Below are positions 9,242 to 18,095 of a stretch of DNA of 64,000 nucleotides, piece after piece. A program made the position numbers and the translations under genes. Under the pieces are notes generated by a model. The model was not told the origin of the DNA. It did not search any database and was given only the letters and a program-made list of their open reading frames with translations. Origin of the DNA: Saprospiraceae bacterium (lineage in GTDB: Bacteria > Bacteroidota > Bacteroidia > Chitinophagales > Saprospiraceae); contig JADKFX010000001.1 of the NCBI GenBank assembly GCA_016717265.1, positions 3,484,501-3,548,500 of the forward strand, in the 5' to 3' direction. The stretch's first letter is position 1. Every line of letters begins with the position of its first letter.

Positions 9242-9303
9242 CCCTGCCTGCCTGATATTATTAATTTTTTTTTAGTGAATTATTTCTTGGCAGTCAGGCA
9301 GGG
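9242..9303. repeat. Inverted repeat at unit end, copy 1
   Basis: CCCTGCCTG and CAGGCAGGG flank an AT-rich loop of about 44 bases directly next to the 42-bp repeat. A smaller palindrome (CAGGGA-A-TCCCTG) at 9234-9246 abuts it. The same structure recurs 576 bases on with two substitutions. Confidence 0.7.
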
Positions 9304-9357
9304 AACCCCTCTTACCAGAATGAAAATCTGGTGTCCTAACCCCTAGACGAACGGGCC
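9303..9357 (-). pseudogene. Truncated tRNA-Glu, 5' three quarters
   Basis: The minus strand from 9357 repeats the tRNA-Glu acceptor 5' strand, D arm and anticodon arm exactly. It then breaks in the T arm after GGGGTT, where CCCTGCCTGACTGCC replaces the rest of the tRNA. It cannot fold as a full tRNA. The break point lies in the T loop, the favoured crossover region of tRNA-targeting integrases. Confidence 0.85.
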
Positions 9358-9513
9358 TTTTCTTTAAAAAGAGAGGCAAAGATAAATACCTTTGGAATAT
9401 ACTTCGTCTTTTTTATGCTTTTTCTATTTTCTTTATGTAGCTCTCCAAGATCTTCTTAAATCTTTAATCAACTTTATCAGCTCCCCTTTTGATTTTGGCT
9501 TTTTCTTTCAAAT

Positions 9514-9768
9514 TTAATTATGGTTCCCTTTTAACTTCCTATCCAAATATATTCGACCCGCGCTCGTCTTAAAATATTTTTCTCGTACTCTTCCTGCTTC
9601 CCATGATTCAACCTCTTCAATATATATTATTTTCCATGGCAAATGACCTTTTGTATATCGATTTTTTCCACTATTATGCTCTTCTAATCGCCTTTCTGCA
9701 TTCTGGCTCATCCCGACATACCTTGATCCATCTTTTAAACTAAGCAAAATGTACACACTTACAATCAT
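9514..9768 (-). CDS. Small GIY-YIG endonuclease, copy 2
   Basis: The 84-residue product is identical to the copy at 8938-9192, with the same start ATG and the same flanking spacer. It keeps the VYI/YVG motif, the AERRLEEHN helix and the Glu in SWEAGRVREKY, so both copies should be active if either is. Two identical nuclease genes within 600 bases are most simply explained by a recent tandem duplication of the whole unit, or by repeated integration at the tRNA. Confidence 0.9.
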   Translation of the reverse strand: MIVSVYILLSLKDGSRYVGMSQNAERRLEEHNSGKNRYTKGHLPWKIIYIEEVESWEAGRVREKYFKTSAGRIYLDRKLKGNHN

Positions 9769-9878
9769 TATCGAAAATAAATCAAAATCTTAAATTTATT
9801 TATTCGTTTCAGGGAATCCCTGCCTGCCTGATATTATTAAATTTTTTTTAGTGAATTATGTCTTGGCAGTCAGGCAGG

Positions 9879-9920
9879 GAACCCCTCTTACCAGAATGAA
9901 AATCTGGTGTCCTAACCCCT
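9879..9920. repeat. 42-bp direct repeat copy 3 (tRNA-Glu fragment)
   Basis: Exact third copy of the tRNA-Glu segment. The homology stops at the same base in the D arm at which the shared block ends, and unique sequence (GGTCACATGCGC) follows. It marks the outer border of the duplicated array. Confidence 0.85.
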
Positions 9921-10028
9921 GGTCACATGCGCTTTACCTTAAAAAAATGCCTCAAACTGATCGTGCTTTTCTAATTGATTAAACTTTTTTGGCTTTAATC
10001 TATTTAATTTGCAAGAATATATCTAAAA

Positions 10029-11027
10029 ATGAAAAGAATAGCAATAAATGGATTTGGTCGAATTGGACGATTGACACTCAGGCAGTTACTTAAATTTCCT
10101 GAACTGGAAGTAGTAGCCATTAATGATCTTACCGACATCCAAACATTGGCCCATCTATTCAAATTTGATTCAGCCCATCGAAAATTTAATGGTACTGTTT
10201 CCCATAATGACCAATCTATCATAATTAATGGCAAAGAAATAAGGGCTTTGATGATCAAAGATCCTTTGCAACTACCCTGGAAAGATTTAGAAATAGATAT
10301 TGTATTGGAATGCACAGGTATCTATTTAAGCCATGATACCGCTCAAGCCCACCTTACAGCAGGTGCAAAAAAAGTCATCCTTTCTGCCCCACCTAAAGAT
10401 TCCTCCATTCCTACTTTTGTTCTTGGAGTTAACGATTCTCAATTAACTTATGATATCGCTATTATTTCAAATGCTTCTTGCACCACAAACTGTCTGGCAA
10501 ATGTTATCAAAGCACTACATGAAGGTTTTGGAATATCGTTTGCAAGTATGAATACTATCCATGCATTTACCCAAGATCAAAGATTACAAGATGCACCTCA
10601 CAAAGATTTAAGAAGGGCAAGGGCAGCTTCTATAAATATTGTTCCAACAACTACAGGCGCTGCTAAATCTGTTGAAACTGTATATCCTCCAATAAAAGGA
10701 AAATTAATAGCTTCCTCCTATCGGGTCCCTGTGATTACAGGTTCCCTTATAGAAATGATTTGTAAATTGGATAAACCGGTATCAAAAGAAATCATTAACG
10801 CTCATTTTAAATCACTAGCGAATAACCAATTAAAAACAATTCTGGAATACTCTGAGGATGCTTTAGTTTCTACAGATATTATAGGAAATCCACATAGTGC
10901 TATCTTTGATTCTGAAATGACAGAGATTAATGGGGATTTTGTAAAAGTTGTTGCATGGTATGATAATGAAGCTGGTTATTCAGCCAGACTTGCTGACATG
11001 TGTAATAAATTTTCTTCTCTTAGCTAA
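10029..11027 (+). CDS. gapA: Glyceraldehyde-3-phosphate dehydrogenase, type I
   Basis: Glycolytic oxidation and phosphorylation of glyceraldehyde-3-phosphate to 1,3-bisphosphoglycerate with NAD. The 332-residue protein starts with the Rossmann motif INGFGRIGR. It carries the active-site SNASCTTNCLA with catalytic Cys151, the downstream TTTGAAKSV substrate segment, and ends with WYDNEAGYS, all diagnostic. Length is normal. It is followed after 7 bases by pgk, a common two-gene glycolytic unit. The codon use is typical of the window. The short upstream gap separates it from the tRNA/GIY-YIG array. Confidence 0.97.
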   Translation: MKRIAINGFGRIGRLTLRQLLKFPELEVVAINDLTDIQTLAHLFKFDSAHRKFNGTVSHNDQSIIINGKEIRALMIKDPLQLPWKDLEIDIVLECTGIYLSHDTAQAHLTAGAKKVILSAPPKDSSIPTFVLGVNDSQLTYDIAIISNASCTTNCLANVIKALHEGFGISFASMNTIHAFTQDQRLQDAPHKDLRRARAASINIVPTTTGAAKSVETVYPPIKGKLIASSYRVPVITGSLIEMICKLDKPVSKEIINAHFKSLANNQLKTILEYSEDALVSTDIIGNPHSAIFDSEMTEINGDFVKVVAWYDNEAGYSARLADMCNKFSSLS

Positions 11028-11034
11028 TAATATT

Positions 11035-12243
11035 ATGGAAAATTGGAATCTTCAAAATAAAAAAGTAATACTTCGTGTCGATTTCAACGTCCCTATAAAA
11101 AATGGAATCATACAAGATGATACCAGAATTTTAAAATCAGTCCCAACAATCCAATTTCTAATGGATAAAGGCGCTTGTGTAATCATCCTTTCACATTTAG
11201 GAAGGCCTTTGAAAGAATTAAATCAGGATGGAAGTATTGATAAAACTAAATTTTCTTTAGAACCAATTGCAGATAAATTAGGTGAAATTTTAAACAAAAA
11301 AGTTCTTTTTGCTACAGATTGTGCCGAAGTAGATAGTTTAAAAAAAATAGCCCAGTTAAATTCAGGTGAAATTCTATTATTAGAAAATACCCGTTTTTAC
11401 AAACAAGAAGAAAAAGGAGATCCTGAATGGGCAAAATTATTATCTACCCTGGGCGAATACTATATAAACGATGCATTTGGCTCAGCACACCGCGAACATT
11501 GCAGTACCGCTACGATTGCTCGGTATTTTGATGCAGCGCATAAAGCTTTTGGATTTCTAATGAAAGCTGAAGTTGAAAATGGTGCCAGGGTTTTAAAAAA
11601 TCCTGCAAGACCAATGACTGCTATCATCGGGGGAGCTAAAGTTTCTGATAAAATTGAATTGATCTCCAGTTTAATCGATTTATGTGACACCATATTAATA
11701 GGTGGTGGGATGGCCTATACATTCCTTTCTGCTCAAGGATTTTCCATTGGAACCTCTTTATGCGAATCTGAAAAAAAAGATTTAGCTCTTGAGCTGATTA
11801 CAAAAGCAAGAAAAAAGAATATGCAACTTTTATTGCCAACAGATTCTGTAATTGGCAAAGAGTTTAATAATAATACGGAAATTGAAATTACCACTGATGC
11901 ATTCATTAAAAAAGATTTTATGGGACTTGATATTGGTCCTAAAACCAGAAGACTTTATATGGATGTAATTGAGAAATCAAAAACTATCATTTGGAATGGA
12001 CCCCTGGGCGTTTTTGAAATGGATAATTTCGCCACGGGTACGCGAGAAATTGCTTTTGCAGTGGCCGCAGCTACAAAAAATGGTGCTTTCTCTTTAATTG
12101 GAGGTGGAGATTCAGTAGCTGCAATTAATAAATACGAATTGGAAGATCAAGTGAGCTTTGTATCCACAGGTGGTGGCGCAATGCTTGAAATGTTAGAAGG
12201 TAAAATCTTACCCGGTGTTGCTGCTATAAATGAGAATGCCTAA
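11035..12243 (+). CDS. pgk: Phosphoglycerate kinase
   Basis: Transfers the phosphate of 1,3-bisphosphoglycerate to ADP. I placed the start at the ATG at 11035 (MENWNLQNKKVILRVDFNVP), which gives the normal PGK N-terminus; the longer open frame overlaps gapA and is not needed. Visible hallmarks are RVDFNVP, LLLENTRFYKQEEKGDPEWA, the nucleotide-binding IGGAKVSDKIELI and GGGMAYTFL, and GGGDSVAAI near the C-terminus. It is 402 residues and complete. It is probably co-transcribed with gapA. The gene converges on the SLBB export gene, with about 100 bases between the stops. Confidence 0.97.
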   Translation: MENWNLQNKKVILRVDFNVPIKNGIIQDDTRILKSVPTIQFLMDKGACVIILSHLGRPLKELNQDGSIDKTKFSLEPIADKLGEILNKKVLFATDCAEVDSLKKIAQLNSGEILLLENTRFYKQEEKGDPEWAKLLSTLGEYYINDAFGSAHREHCSTATIARYFDAAHKAFGFLMKAEVENGARVLKNPARPMTAIIGGAKVSDKIELISSLIDLCDTILIGGGMAYTFLSAQGFSIGTSLCESEKKDLALELITKARKKNMQLLLPTDSVIGKEFNNNTEIEITTDAFIKKDFMGLDIGPKTRRLYMDVIEKSKTIIWNGPLGVFEMDNFATGTREIAFAVAAATKNGAFSLIGGGDSVAAINKYELEDQVSFVSTGGGAMLEMLEGKILPGVAAINENA

Positions 12244-12346
12244 CTGCTGGGAATCCTTGCAAAAAAATAGTTTGATAAAATAAGCTTGACCGTTGAAACC
12301 TGCAATGATTATTTTAATATTTTACAATATTTCAAAGTAAACTTGT

Positions 12347-15112
12347 CTAATTCAGTCTATCAATAAGTAATATCAAAGACAATATTGCGGTGGCCTGTGC
12401 AATGGTATCTGCAACTACCTTAGCCCAATCAACATCCTTTCGATCCTTCTTTAGTTTTTCTGCTTTAACTTCCTTATATCCTACATTAATTACGGAACCC
12501 TTGTAAACATTAGGATACGACTTAAAGAAAAAATAATTTCTTGTTCGTTCAATTTTGCCATTTGCATGTTCCACCGTAATTTTATTTATATCTCCAGAGG
12601 AGGATACACCGGCGGCATATTGATTAATATAATACTTGGCTTTTCTTCCTTCATAATACGGAACGGCAATGATATTATTATTCGCAAATAATTTCTCTGG
12701 ATATAAGTCTTTAGCATTTGTAGCTCCAGCAATTCTAACTAAATCTTTTTGCTTTGGAATAAAAATATTATCACTTTCTTTAAGAATAAAGTTAAATCTC
12801 GAATTTGGCTTTTTCAATGCTTGCGCCATATCCATAACAATAAATCCAATACTATCCAACGTGCGATACAATGTCGCTCCTTGAGGAAATGCTTCCAAAG
12901 TTAAGCCCCCGGCGCGTTGAACTAAATCTGTTACCTTCTCATTTGGACTCAATAATGCATAAGGTCCCGGATATTTAACTTCTCCTTCAATAGTAACCAT
13001 CTGTTGAAATTGAAACTCTGGTTGACTTCTAACAACTACAATATCATATGGATCTAACTTAAAATCAGATTGAACATCTACTTCGTTTAAATTCTTAGAA
13101 AAAACAATCGTACGAACAATCGTTTTAGTAGGTTCATTATTCTTGATCACCACTCTGAAAATATCTATTTTATTAGATGCTGCATAATATGTAAATCCAT
13201 TTGCTAAACTAATTAAATCATGTGCAGACATTCCAAGTCCATATGCAAATCTTCCAGGCGACTTCACAGCGCCACTGATTTCAACATACGATAAATCTGT
13301 AAAACTTGTTTGTGATAAAATTACTAAACTATCAAAAGGTTTAATATAAATATTTTGATCAGAATTCTGATTATCCATGATATCCCGAATACCGATCCGA
13401 ATAATTTCATAATCGTTCTTATTGTTGCTTTTGACCCGAAACAAAAATGCATAATTAAACGCATCTGTTTTAAGTCCACCAGCAAGTAAAACTATATCTT
13501 TAACTCTTACATCTTCATTTGGATTTAAATCAAACTTGCCCGGTAAACGCGTGGCCCCTTGAACATTGACATACGACTTATCAGCAAATACCGATAATTT
13601 ATAAATAATCACTTCATCTTGTGCTTTTAAAACCAGATCCTCCGATTTATTTCCATTGATAATGGATTCTAGATTTGTTCTTAAAAATGAAAATGTATTA
13701 TTTGGATTTTTACGTTTGACAAACGCAAATTCAAGATTTGATTCGGTTGTAAATTCAATTCGCTTTAGCAATTCTGACAATTTCATTCCGGGTTTATATT
13801 GATAAGAAGCTTCAGCCCGAACTTCCCCAGTGACAAATATTTGTTCTTCTACACTTGTCCGAATTGAAAACACTAATATTTTATCACCTTTCTTCAACAT
13901 AAAATCTCCGCCCTTAGAAAAAATATCCTGATAAGGTACATCCAAAATTAATTTTTTGTCATTTTGGATTCGCTCTATTTGAATTGTTTTAATGATCGCA
14001 TTTTCTTTTAATCCACCTGCATATGCAATTAAATGATTTAAATCTTCCGATTCTAATAGTTCATATTTAAAAGGTCTTTTCACCGCCCCTTCAATTTGCA
14101 CTACTTTTTCGGCAACCGGCACTTGAATAACATCATTATTCTCAAGATAAAAGTCCTTTTCCAAACCTGGATTTTGCATAAACTTATAAACATCAATCAA
14201 GCTTGACTTTCCATTCCGGATTAATTTGATACGTCGCACAGATCCTAGATTATTTGGACCACCAGCAGCAATCAAAGCATTAAAAGCGGTATTGATAGCC
14301 GGTATTGTAAAACCACCGTATTGATACACTTCACCAAATATATTTACATTTATAGTTCTGGAATAGTTAAGTGCAACATCAAACTGATTTGCATTAAATC
14401 TATAAAATTTTTTAAAATAGTTATTTAATAAAGCTTTTGCACGCCCTAAGGTTACTCCTTTCAAAAAAATACGTGGCATCCGATCCGGAGTGATATATCC
14501 TTCTGCATTAATCTCATATGTTTCATTGAGTTGACTAAATCCCCAGATACTAATGGTAACTTGATCGGCAACACCCAGTACATAGGATAAAGGTGGTTTA
14601 ATGTCATTTGCCTGTCTGTATAAAGCCAAACTTTTATTTCGAAATATATGTTGACCCCAAATTGCAATGGAATCTTTTACTTCTATAACGCCAACTTCTA
14701 TTGACTTACTTGTATCATTCGTAACCCCACCTGCTTTAGCAGCCAATGGATTCATTTCTTGTCTGCTTGTTTTACTAGATGTTGAATTTCCAATCTTGCG
14801 ATTGTCAATTGCAGATGGAGTTCCTATTTTGTTTTTGGCATTTTTCTTTTCAACTTGTATTTCTTTAATTGCTGTTTCAATTTCAGCTTGCATTTGTATT
14901 GCCTCCTCCGCCGTTAAATTATTTAAATTACTAATGTCAATTCCTTTTTCTAATAAATGGTTTCGCAATTCCTGCTCTGTAATTCCTACTCTATCCAATT
15001 CGGTTCGCGCTTCATTTTCAAAATTCAATTTTTGCTGACTACTCAATTGGATTGGGTATGCAAAGCTTAGTATCATTAAAAATGCAAAACAGAAATGCGA
15101 ATATGTTTTCAT
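12347..15112 (-). CDS. Polysaccharide export outer-membrane protein with SLBB domains (Wza-like)
   Basis: A 921-residue exported protein, last gene of a three-gene polysaccharide unit. It has an N-terminal signal peptide, a Gln/Lys-rich helical stretch at about 50-130, then a Poly_export domain (PPLSYVLGVADQVTISIWG...). Multiple SLBB/soluble-ligand-binding repeats follow, recognisable from the recurring pattern V-V-GAVKxPGRF/Y...DLI-AGG. The C-terminus ends in a hydrophobic helix (AQATAILSLILLIDRLN). Long SLBB proteins of this type form the outer-membrane channel for capsule or exopolysaccharide in Bacteroidota. It starts 3 bases after the rfbB stop, consistent with one transcript. No Wzc-type kinase is in the window. 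Confidence 0.9.
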   Translation of the reverse strand: MKTYSHFCFAFLMILSFAYPIQLSSQQKLNFENEARTELDRVGITEQELRNHLLEKGIDISNLNNLTAEEAIQMQAEIETAIKEIQVEKKNAKNKIGTPSAIDNRKIGNSTSSKTSRQEMNPLAAKAGGVTNDTSKSIEVGVIEVKDSIAIWGQHIFRNKSLALYRQANDIKPPLSYVLGVADQVTISIWGFSQLNETYEINAEGYITPDRMPRIFLKGVTLGRAKALLNNYFKKFYRFNANQFDVALNYSRTINVNIFGEVYQYGGFTIPAINTAFNALIAAGGPNNLGSVRRIKLIRNGKSSLIDVYKFMQNPGLEKDFYLENNDVIQVPVAEKVVQIEGAVKRPFKYELLESEDLNHLIAYAGGLKENAIIKTIQIERIQNDKKLILDVPYQDIFSKGGDFMLKKGDKILVFSIRTSVEEQIFVTGEVRAEASYQYKPGMKLSELLKRIEFTTESNLEFAFVKRKNPNNTFSFLRTNLESIINGNKSEDLVLKAQDEVIIYKLSVFADKSYVNVQGATRLPGKFDLNPNEDVRVKDIVLLAGGLKTDAFNYAFLFRVKSNNKNDYEIIRIGIRDIMDNQNSDQNIYIKPFDSLVILSQTSFTDLSYVEISGAVKSPGRFAYGLGMSAHDLISLANGFTYYAASNKIDIFRVVIKNNEPTKTIVRTIVFSKNLNEVDVQSDFKLDPYDIVVVRSQPEFQFQQMVTIEGEVKYPGPYALLSPNEKVTDLVQRAGGLTLEAFPQGATLYRTLDSIGFIVMDMAQALKKPNSRFNFILKESDNIFIPKQKDLVRIAGATNAKDLYPEKLFANNNIIAVPYYEGRKAKYYINQYAAGVSSSGDINKITVEHANGKIERTRNYFFFKSYPNVYKGSVINVGYKEVKAEKLKKDRKDVDWAKVVADTIAQATAILSLILLIDRLN

Positions 15113-15115
15113 AAA

Positions 15116-16179
15116 CTATAACTTCTTGTAATGTTTTTCATAATAGTGTAAGTATTCTCCAGAACTTACCTTCTGCAACCAATCCTTATTGGATAAATAC
15201 CAGTCAATCGTTTTAGATAAACCGGAAATAAGATTTGCTTCTGGTTTCCATTTGAGACTATTTTGCAGATGGCTTGAATCAATTGCATATCGCAAATCAT
15301 GTCCGGGCCTGTCATGGACATATTGAATCAAAGTTCTAGATTGTCCTGGTTTATTCCCAAGTTTAACATCCATCAAATCACAAAGCAAATAGACTAAATC
15401 AATATTTTTCATTTCTGAATTCCCTCCAATATTATAAGTATCTCCAAGAATCCCTTGATGAAATATAATATCGATGGCTGCTACATGATCCCCTACCCAA
15501 AGCCAATCCCGCACATTCAAACCCTGGCCATAAACGGGTAATGCACGAGCCTGCAAAATATTATTTATAATAAGTGGAATTAGTTTTTCAGGAAATTGAT
15601 TTGGACCATAGTTATTTGAGCAATTGGAAACAACTACTGGCAATTTATAAGTATGGAAAAATGCCCGCACTAAATGATCTGAACTTGCTTTAGATGCTGA
15701 ATACGGCGAACGAGGATCATAGGCACTCTGTTCTGTAAAAAACCAGTATCTCCGAGTGTACCAAAAACTTCATCTGTACTTACATGATAAAATCGATGGT
15801 CGATTTTTGAATCTTCCCAGAATTCTTTTGCACTAAGCAATAAATTTAAGGTGCCAAGAACATTGGTTTTAATAAAAGCTGTTGGATCCGTGATGGAACG
15901 ATCTACATGGGATTCTGCCGCCAGATGAATTACATGGCTAATCTGTTGCTCTTTAAAAATATCTTTTAATACGGAAAGATCAACAATATCTGCTTTTATA
16001 AATGTGTAGTTTTCTGAATTTTCTACATCCCGAAGGTTTTCCAAATTTCCTGCATATGTTAAATTATCAAGATTGACAATATTATAATTTGGGTATTTAT
16101 TTACAAAATGACGTACCAGGTGAGAACCTATAAATCCCGCACCTCCAGTAATCATTATATGTTTTGAAAACCTTTGCAT
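15116..16179 (-). CDS. rfbB: dTDP-glucose 4,6-dehydratase, apparent frameshift
   Basis: Converts dTDP-glucose to dTDP-4-oxo-6-deoxyglucose. The N-terminal part carries the NAD-binding GGAGFIGSHLV, AAESHVDRSI and VSTDEVFGTLGDTGF. At that point a run of six A on the plus strand (15737-15742) should be seven. Adding one base gives FFTEQSAYDPRSPYSASKAS, containing the catalytic YSASK, joined to the C-terminal frame RAFFHTYKLPVVVSNCSNNYGP. As written the gene is split in two overlapping frames at 15670. Restored length is about 354 residues, normal for RmlB. It sits 7 bases after the UXS gene. Confidence 0.92.
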
Positions 16180-16186
16180 CGCTTTA

Positions 16187-17131
16187 TCAAATAACTATCT
16201 TTTTGAAATATTCGTAGGTCATTGCAAGACCTTCTTTACGGTCTATCTTAGGTTCCCATTGCAATATTTTTTTTGCAATTGTGATATCCGGCCTCCTTTG
16301 TTTTGGATCATCAACAGGTAAAGGATGATAAGAAATTTTAGATTTTGTATTGGGAACAAGCTTTAAAATTTCCTCTGCAAAATCTTTAACTGTTATTTCT
16401 TGAGGGTTACCAAGATTTACAGGATTTACATAATCGCTAAATAATAATCGGAAAATGCCATCCACTAAATCATCCACATAGCAAAAAGAACGAGTCTGAC
16501 TGCCATCGCCAAAAATACTTAAATCTTCACCCTTAATTGCTTGACTAAAAAATGCAGGTAGTACCCGACCATCTTCCACTCTCATTCTCGGACCGTAGGT
16601 ATTAAAAATACGGACGATCCGTGTTTCTAACTGATGATATCGGTGATATGCCATCGTGATCGCTTCTTGAAAACGTTTGGCTTCATCATATACACCGCGC
16701 GGACCAATTGGATTTACATTTCCCCAGTAATCTTCCGTTTGAGGATGCACGAGTGGGTCTCCATATACTTCTGATGTAGAGGCAATCAAAAGTCTCGATC
16801 TTTTATCCTTTGCTAATCCTAATAAATTATGCGTGCCTAATGAGCCCACTTTTAAAGTTTGGATAGGCATCTTCAAATAATCAATAGGGGAAGCCGGAGA
16901 AGCAAAATGCAAGATATAATCTAGCTTCCCTGGGACATGTACAAAACGACTTACATCATGATGATAAAACTCAAATTCTTTGAGCTTAAATAAATGATCA
17001 ATATTTGCAAGATTTCCGGTAATTAAATTATCCATTCCAATTACTTGAAATCCTTCATTTATAAAACGGTCGGCTAAATGCGAACCGATAAAACCGGCAG
17101 CACCGGTGATTAAAACTTTTCCTCTAGACAT
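16187..17131 (-). CDS. UDP-glucuronate decarboxylase (UDP-xylose synthase), SDR family
   Basis: An extended-SDR nucleotide-sugar enzyme of 314 residues, best matched to UXS. It has the Rossmann motif ITGAAGFIGSHLADR, LHFASPASPIDYL (typical of UXS), STSEVYGDPLVHPQ, the catalytic Tyr/Lys in GVYDEAKRFQEA, and RIFNTYGPRMRVEDGRVLP. UXS converts UDP-glucuronate to UDP-xylose; close relatives also make UDP-4-keto-arabinose, so the exact product is inferred. It is the first gene of the operon UXS-rfbB-SLBB, with a -7 box directly upstream on the same strand. Confidence 0.88.
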   Translation of the reverse strand: MSRGKVLITGAAGFIGSHLADRFINEGFQVIGMDNLITGNLANIDHLFKLKEFEFYHHDVSRFVHVPGKLDYILHFASPASPIDYLKMPIQTLKVGSLGTHNLLGLAKDKRSRLLIASTSEVYGDPLVHPQTEDYWGNVNPIGPRGVYDEAKRFQEAITMAYHRYHQLETRIVRIFNTYGPRMRVEDGRVLPAFFSQAIKGEDLSIFGDGSQTRSFCYVDDLVDGIFRLLFSDYVNPVNLGNPQEITVKDFAEEILKLVPNTKSKISYHPLPVDDPKQRRPDITIAKKILQWEPKIDRKEGLAMTYEYFKKIVI

Positions 17132-17139
17132 ATAACGTG

Positions 17140-17147
17140 CAAATATA
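17140..17147 (-). promoter_or_regulatory. Candidate -7 box for the UXS-rfbB-SLBB operon
   Basis: On the minus strand TATATTTG matches TAnnTTTG exactly and lies about 9 bases upstream of the UXS start, inside a strongly AT-rich intergenic region. The -33 TTG is not clear. Confidence 0.5.
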
Positions 17148-17329
17148 ATATGAATATGTAATACAGTTGATAATCAATGATAAATATAATAAAAAAAATA
17201 AATATGTTATATTTTATATATATTTATTTTATTATAAATTAATGTTTTATATAGTATTAATAAATCATATGTATTAGAAAATTTAAATGTTAAATTAAAT
17301 TCAAAACAGATAACTAAACGAAATTCTGG

Positions 17330-17337
17330 TAATTTTG
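17330..17337 (+). promoter_or_regulatory. Candidate -7 box, near-leaderless start
   Basis: TAATTTTG matches TAnnTTTG exactly and ends only 5 bases before the ATG at 17343, which would place the transcription start on or next to the initiation codon. Confidence 0.4.
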
Positions 17338-17342
17338 AGCGT

Positions 17343-18095
17343 ATGGACTGTAAACGTTTAATGCTTAGTTTAACTATTCAATTATTCTTGATTTTATTTA
17401 TAATTGGTCAAAACAAGCCTGCTATACTGTTTGATGTAACCTATAATCTCGGTTTTCCACAAGCAGATTTGAAAAATCGCTATGGTAACCATTTAGGAAT
17501 TTCCGGTGGAATTACCTATCAGCCTGCTAAAAATCATTTTAATTTTGGATTGGGCTTTGGCTACTATTTTGGATCCAATGTAAAAGAAGATGTTTTGAAA
17601 ATATTCAGAACTAGTTACGAAGGTTTACTCATAGGCGAAGACCAATATCTTGCAGAAATGAAATTAAAAGAAAGAGCCTATTTAGCACAAATTTATATGG
17701 GAGGCTTAATTCCAATTGGTTCTCAAAAAATTGCTCGCCAAAGTTTTAAATGGAAGCTTGGTTTTGGTTTTTTACAACATAAAATTCGTTTTGTAGATGA
17801 TGCCCGGGCCATTCGTCAATTCACTACTGAATATCTACAAGGTGTTGACCGATTGACCAATGGATTTGCATTGATCCCTTTTCTTGGATATGAATTTTTA
17901 TCGAGAAAAGGATTGTTTTCATTTTATACTGGCATCGAACCCATAATTGGATTTACCCAAAATCAACGAAACTATAATTACGATACAAATGAATCTGAAT
18001 TTGGAATTCATAGAAAGGATATATTAATTAATTTTAAAATTGGAATCTATCTTCCTTTTTATTTAAACACAGACCTCGAGAAGATCGAATATTGA
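17343..18095 (+). CDS. Outer-membrane beta-barrel-type protein, unknown
   Basis: A 250-residue exported protein. It has a hydrophobic N-terminus (LMLSLTIQLFLILFIIGQ) as signal peptide, then alternating aromatic/hydrophobic strands (NFGLGFGYYFGSN, KWKLGFGFLQHKI, LFSFYTGIEPIIGF) typical of 8-10-stranded outer-membrane barrels. I do not recognise a specific family. It is the first gene of an apparent three-gene unit with the Kdo transferase and heptose kinase; its TGA overlaps the next ATG by one base. The context suggests an envelope or LPS-related role, which is inference only. Confidence 0.75.
   Translation: MDCKRLMLSLTIQLFLILFIIGQNKPAILFDVTYNLGFPQADLKNRYGNHLGISGGITYQPAKNHFNFGLGFGYYFGSNVKEDVLKIFRTSYEGLLIGEDQYLAEMKLKERAYLAQIYMGGLIPIGSQKIARQSFKWKLGFGFLQHKIRFVDDARAIRQFTTEYLQGVDRLTNGFALIPFLGYEFLSRKGLFSFYTGIEPIIGFTQNQRNYNYDTNESEFGIHRKDILINFKIGIYLPFYLNTDLEKIEY

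Larger units (their letters stand above)
8727..9302. repeat. 576-bp tandem unit, copy 1
   Basis: The unit consists of the tRNA-derived repeat, about 170 bases of spacer, the GIY-YIG gene and the inverted repeat. The second copy (9303-9878) differs at only three positions by eye, all in the segment upstream of the GIY-YIG gene (C/T near 9213, T/A near 9265, T/G near 9284). The two copies are therefore close in age but distinct. Confidence 0.9.
9303..9878. repeat. 576-bp tandem unit, copy 2
   Basis: Second copy of the unit, head to tail with copy 1. It ends at a third, partial tRNA fragment (9879-9920), after which the sequence becomes unique. Confidence 0.9.

Noticed and set aside
9303..9357. 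Second functional tRNA-Glu
   Set aside because: The 3' quarter with the T arm and acceptor strand is missing, so it cannot fold as a complete tRNA.
8727..9878. Tandem duplication as pure assembly artefact
   Set aside because: The two units differ at three positions by eye, which a simple assembly duplication would not produce; still worth a read check.
8727..9920. CRISPR-like array
   Set aside because: Only three repeats with 534-base spacers that contain a gene; the repeats are tRNA pieces.
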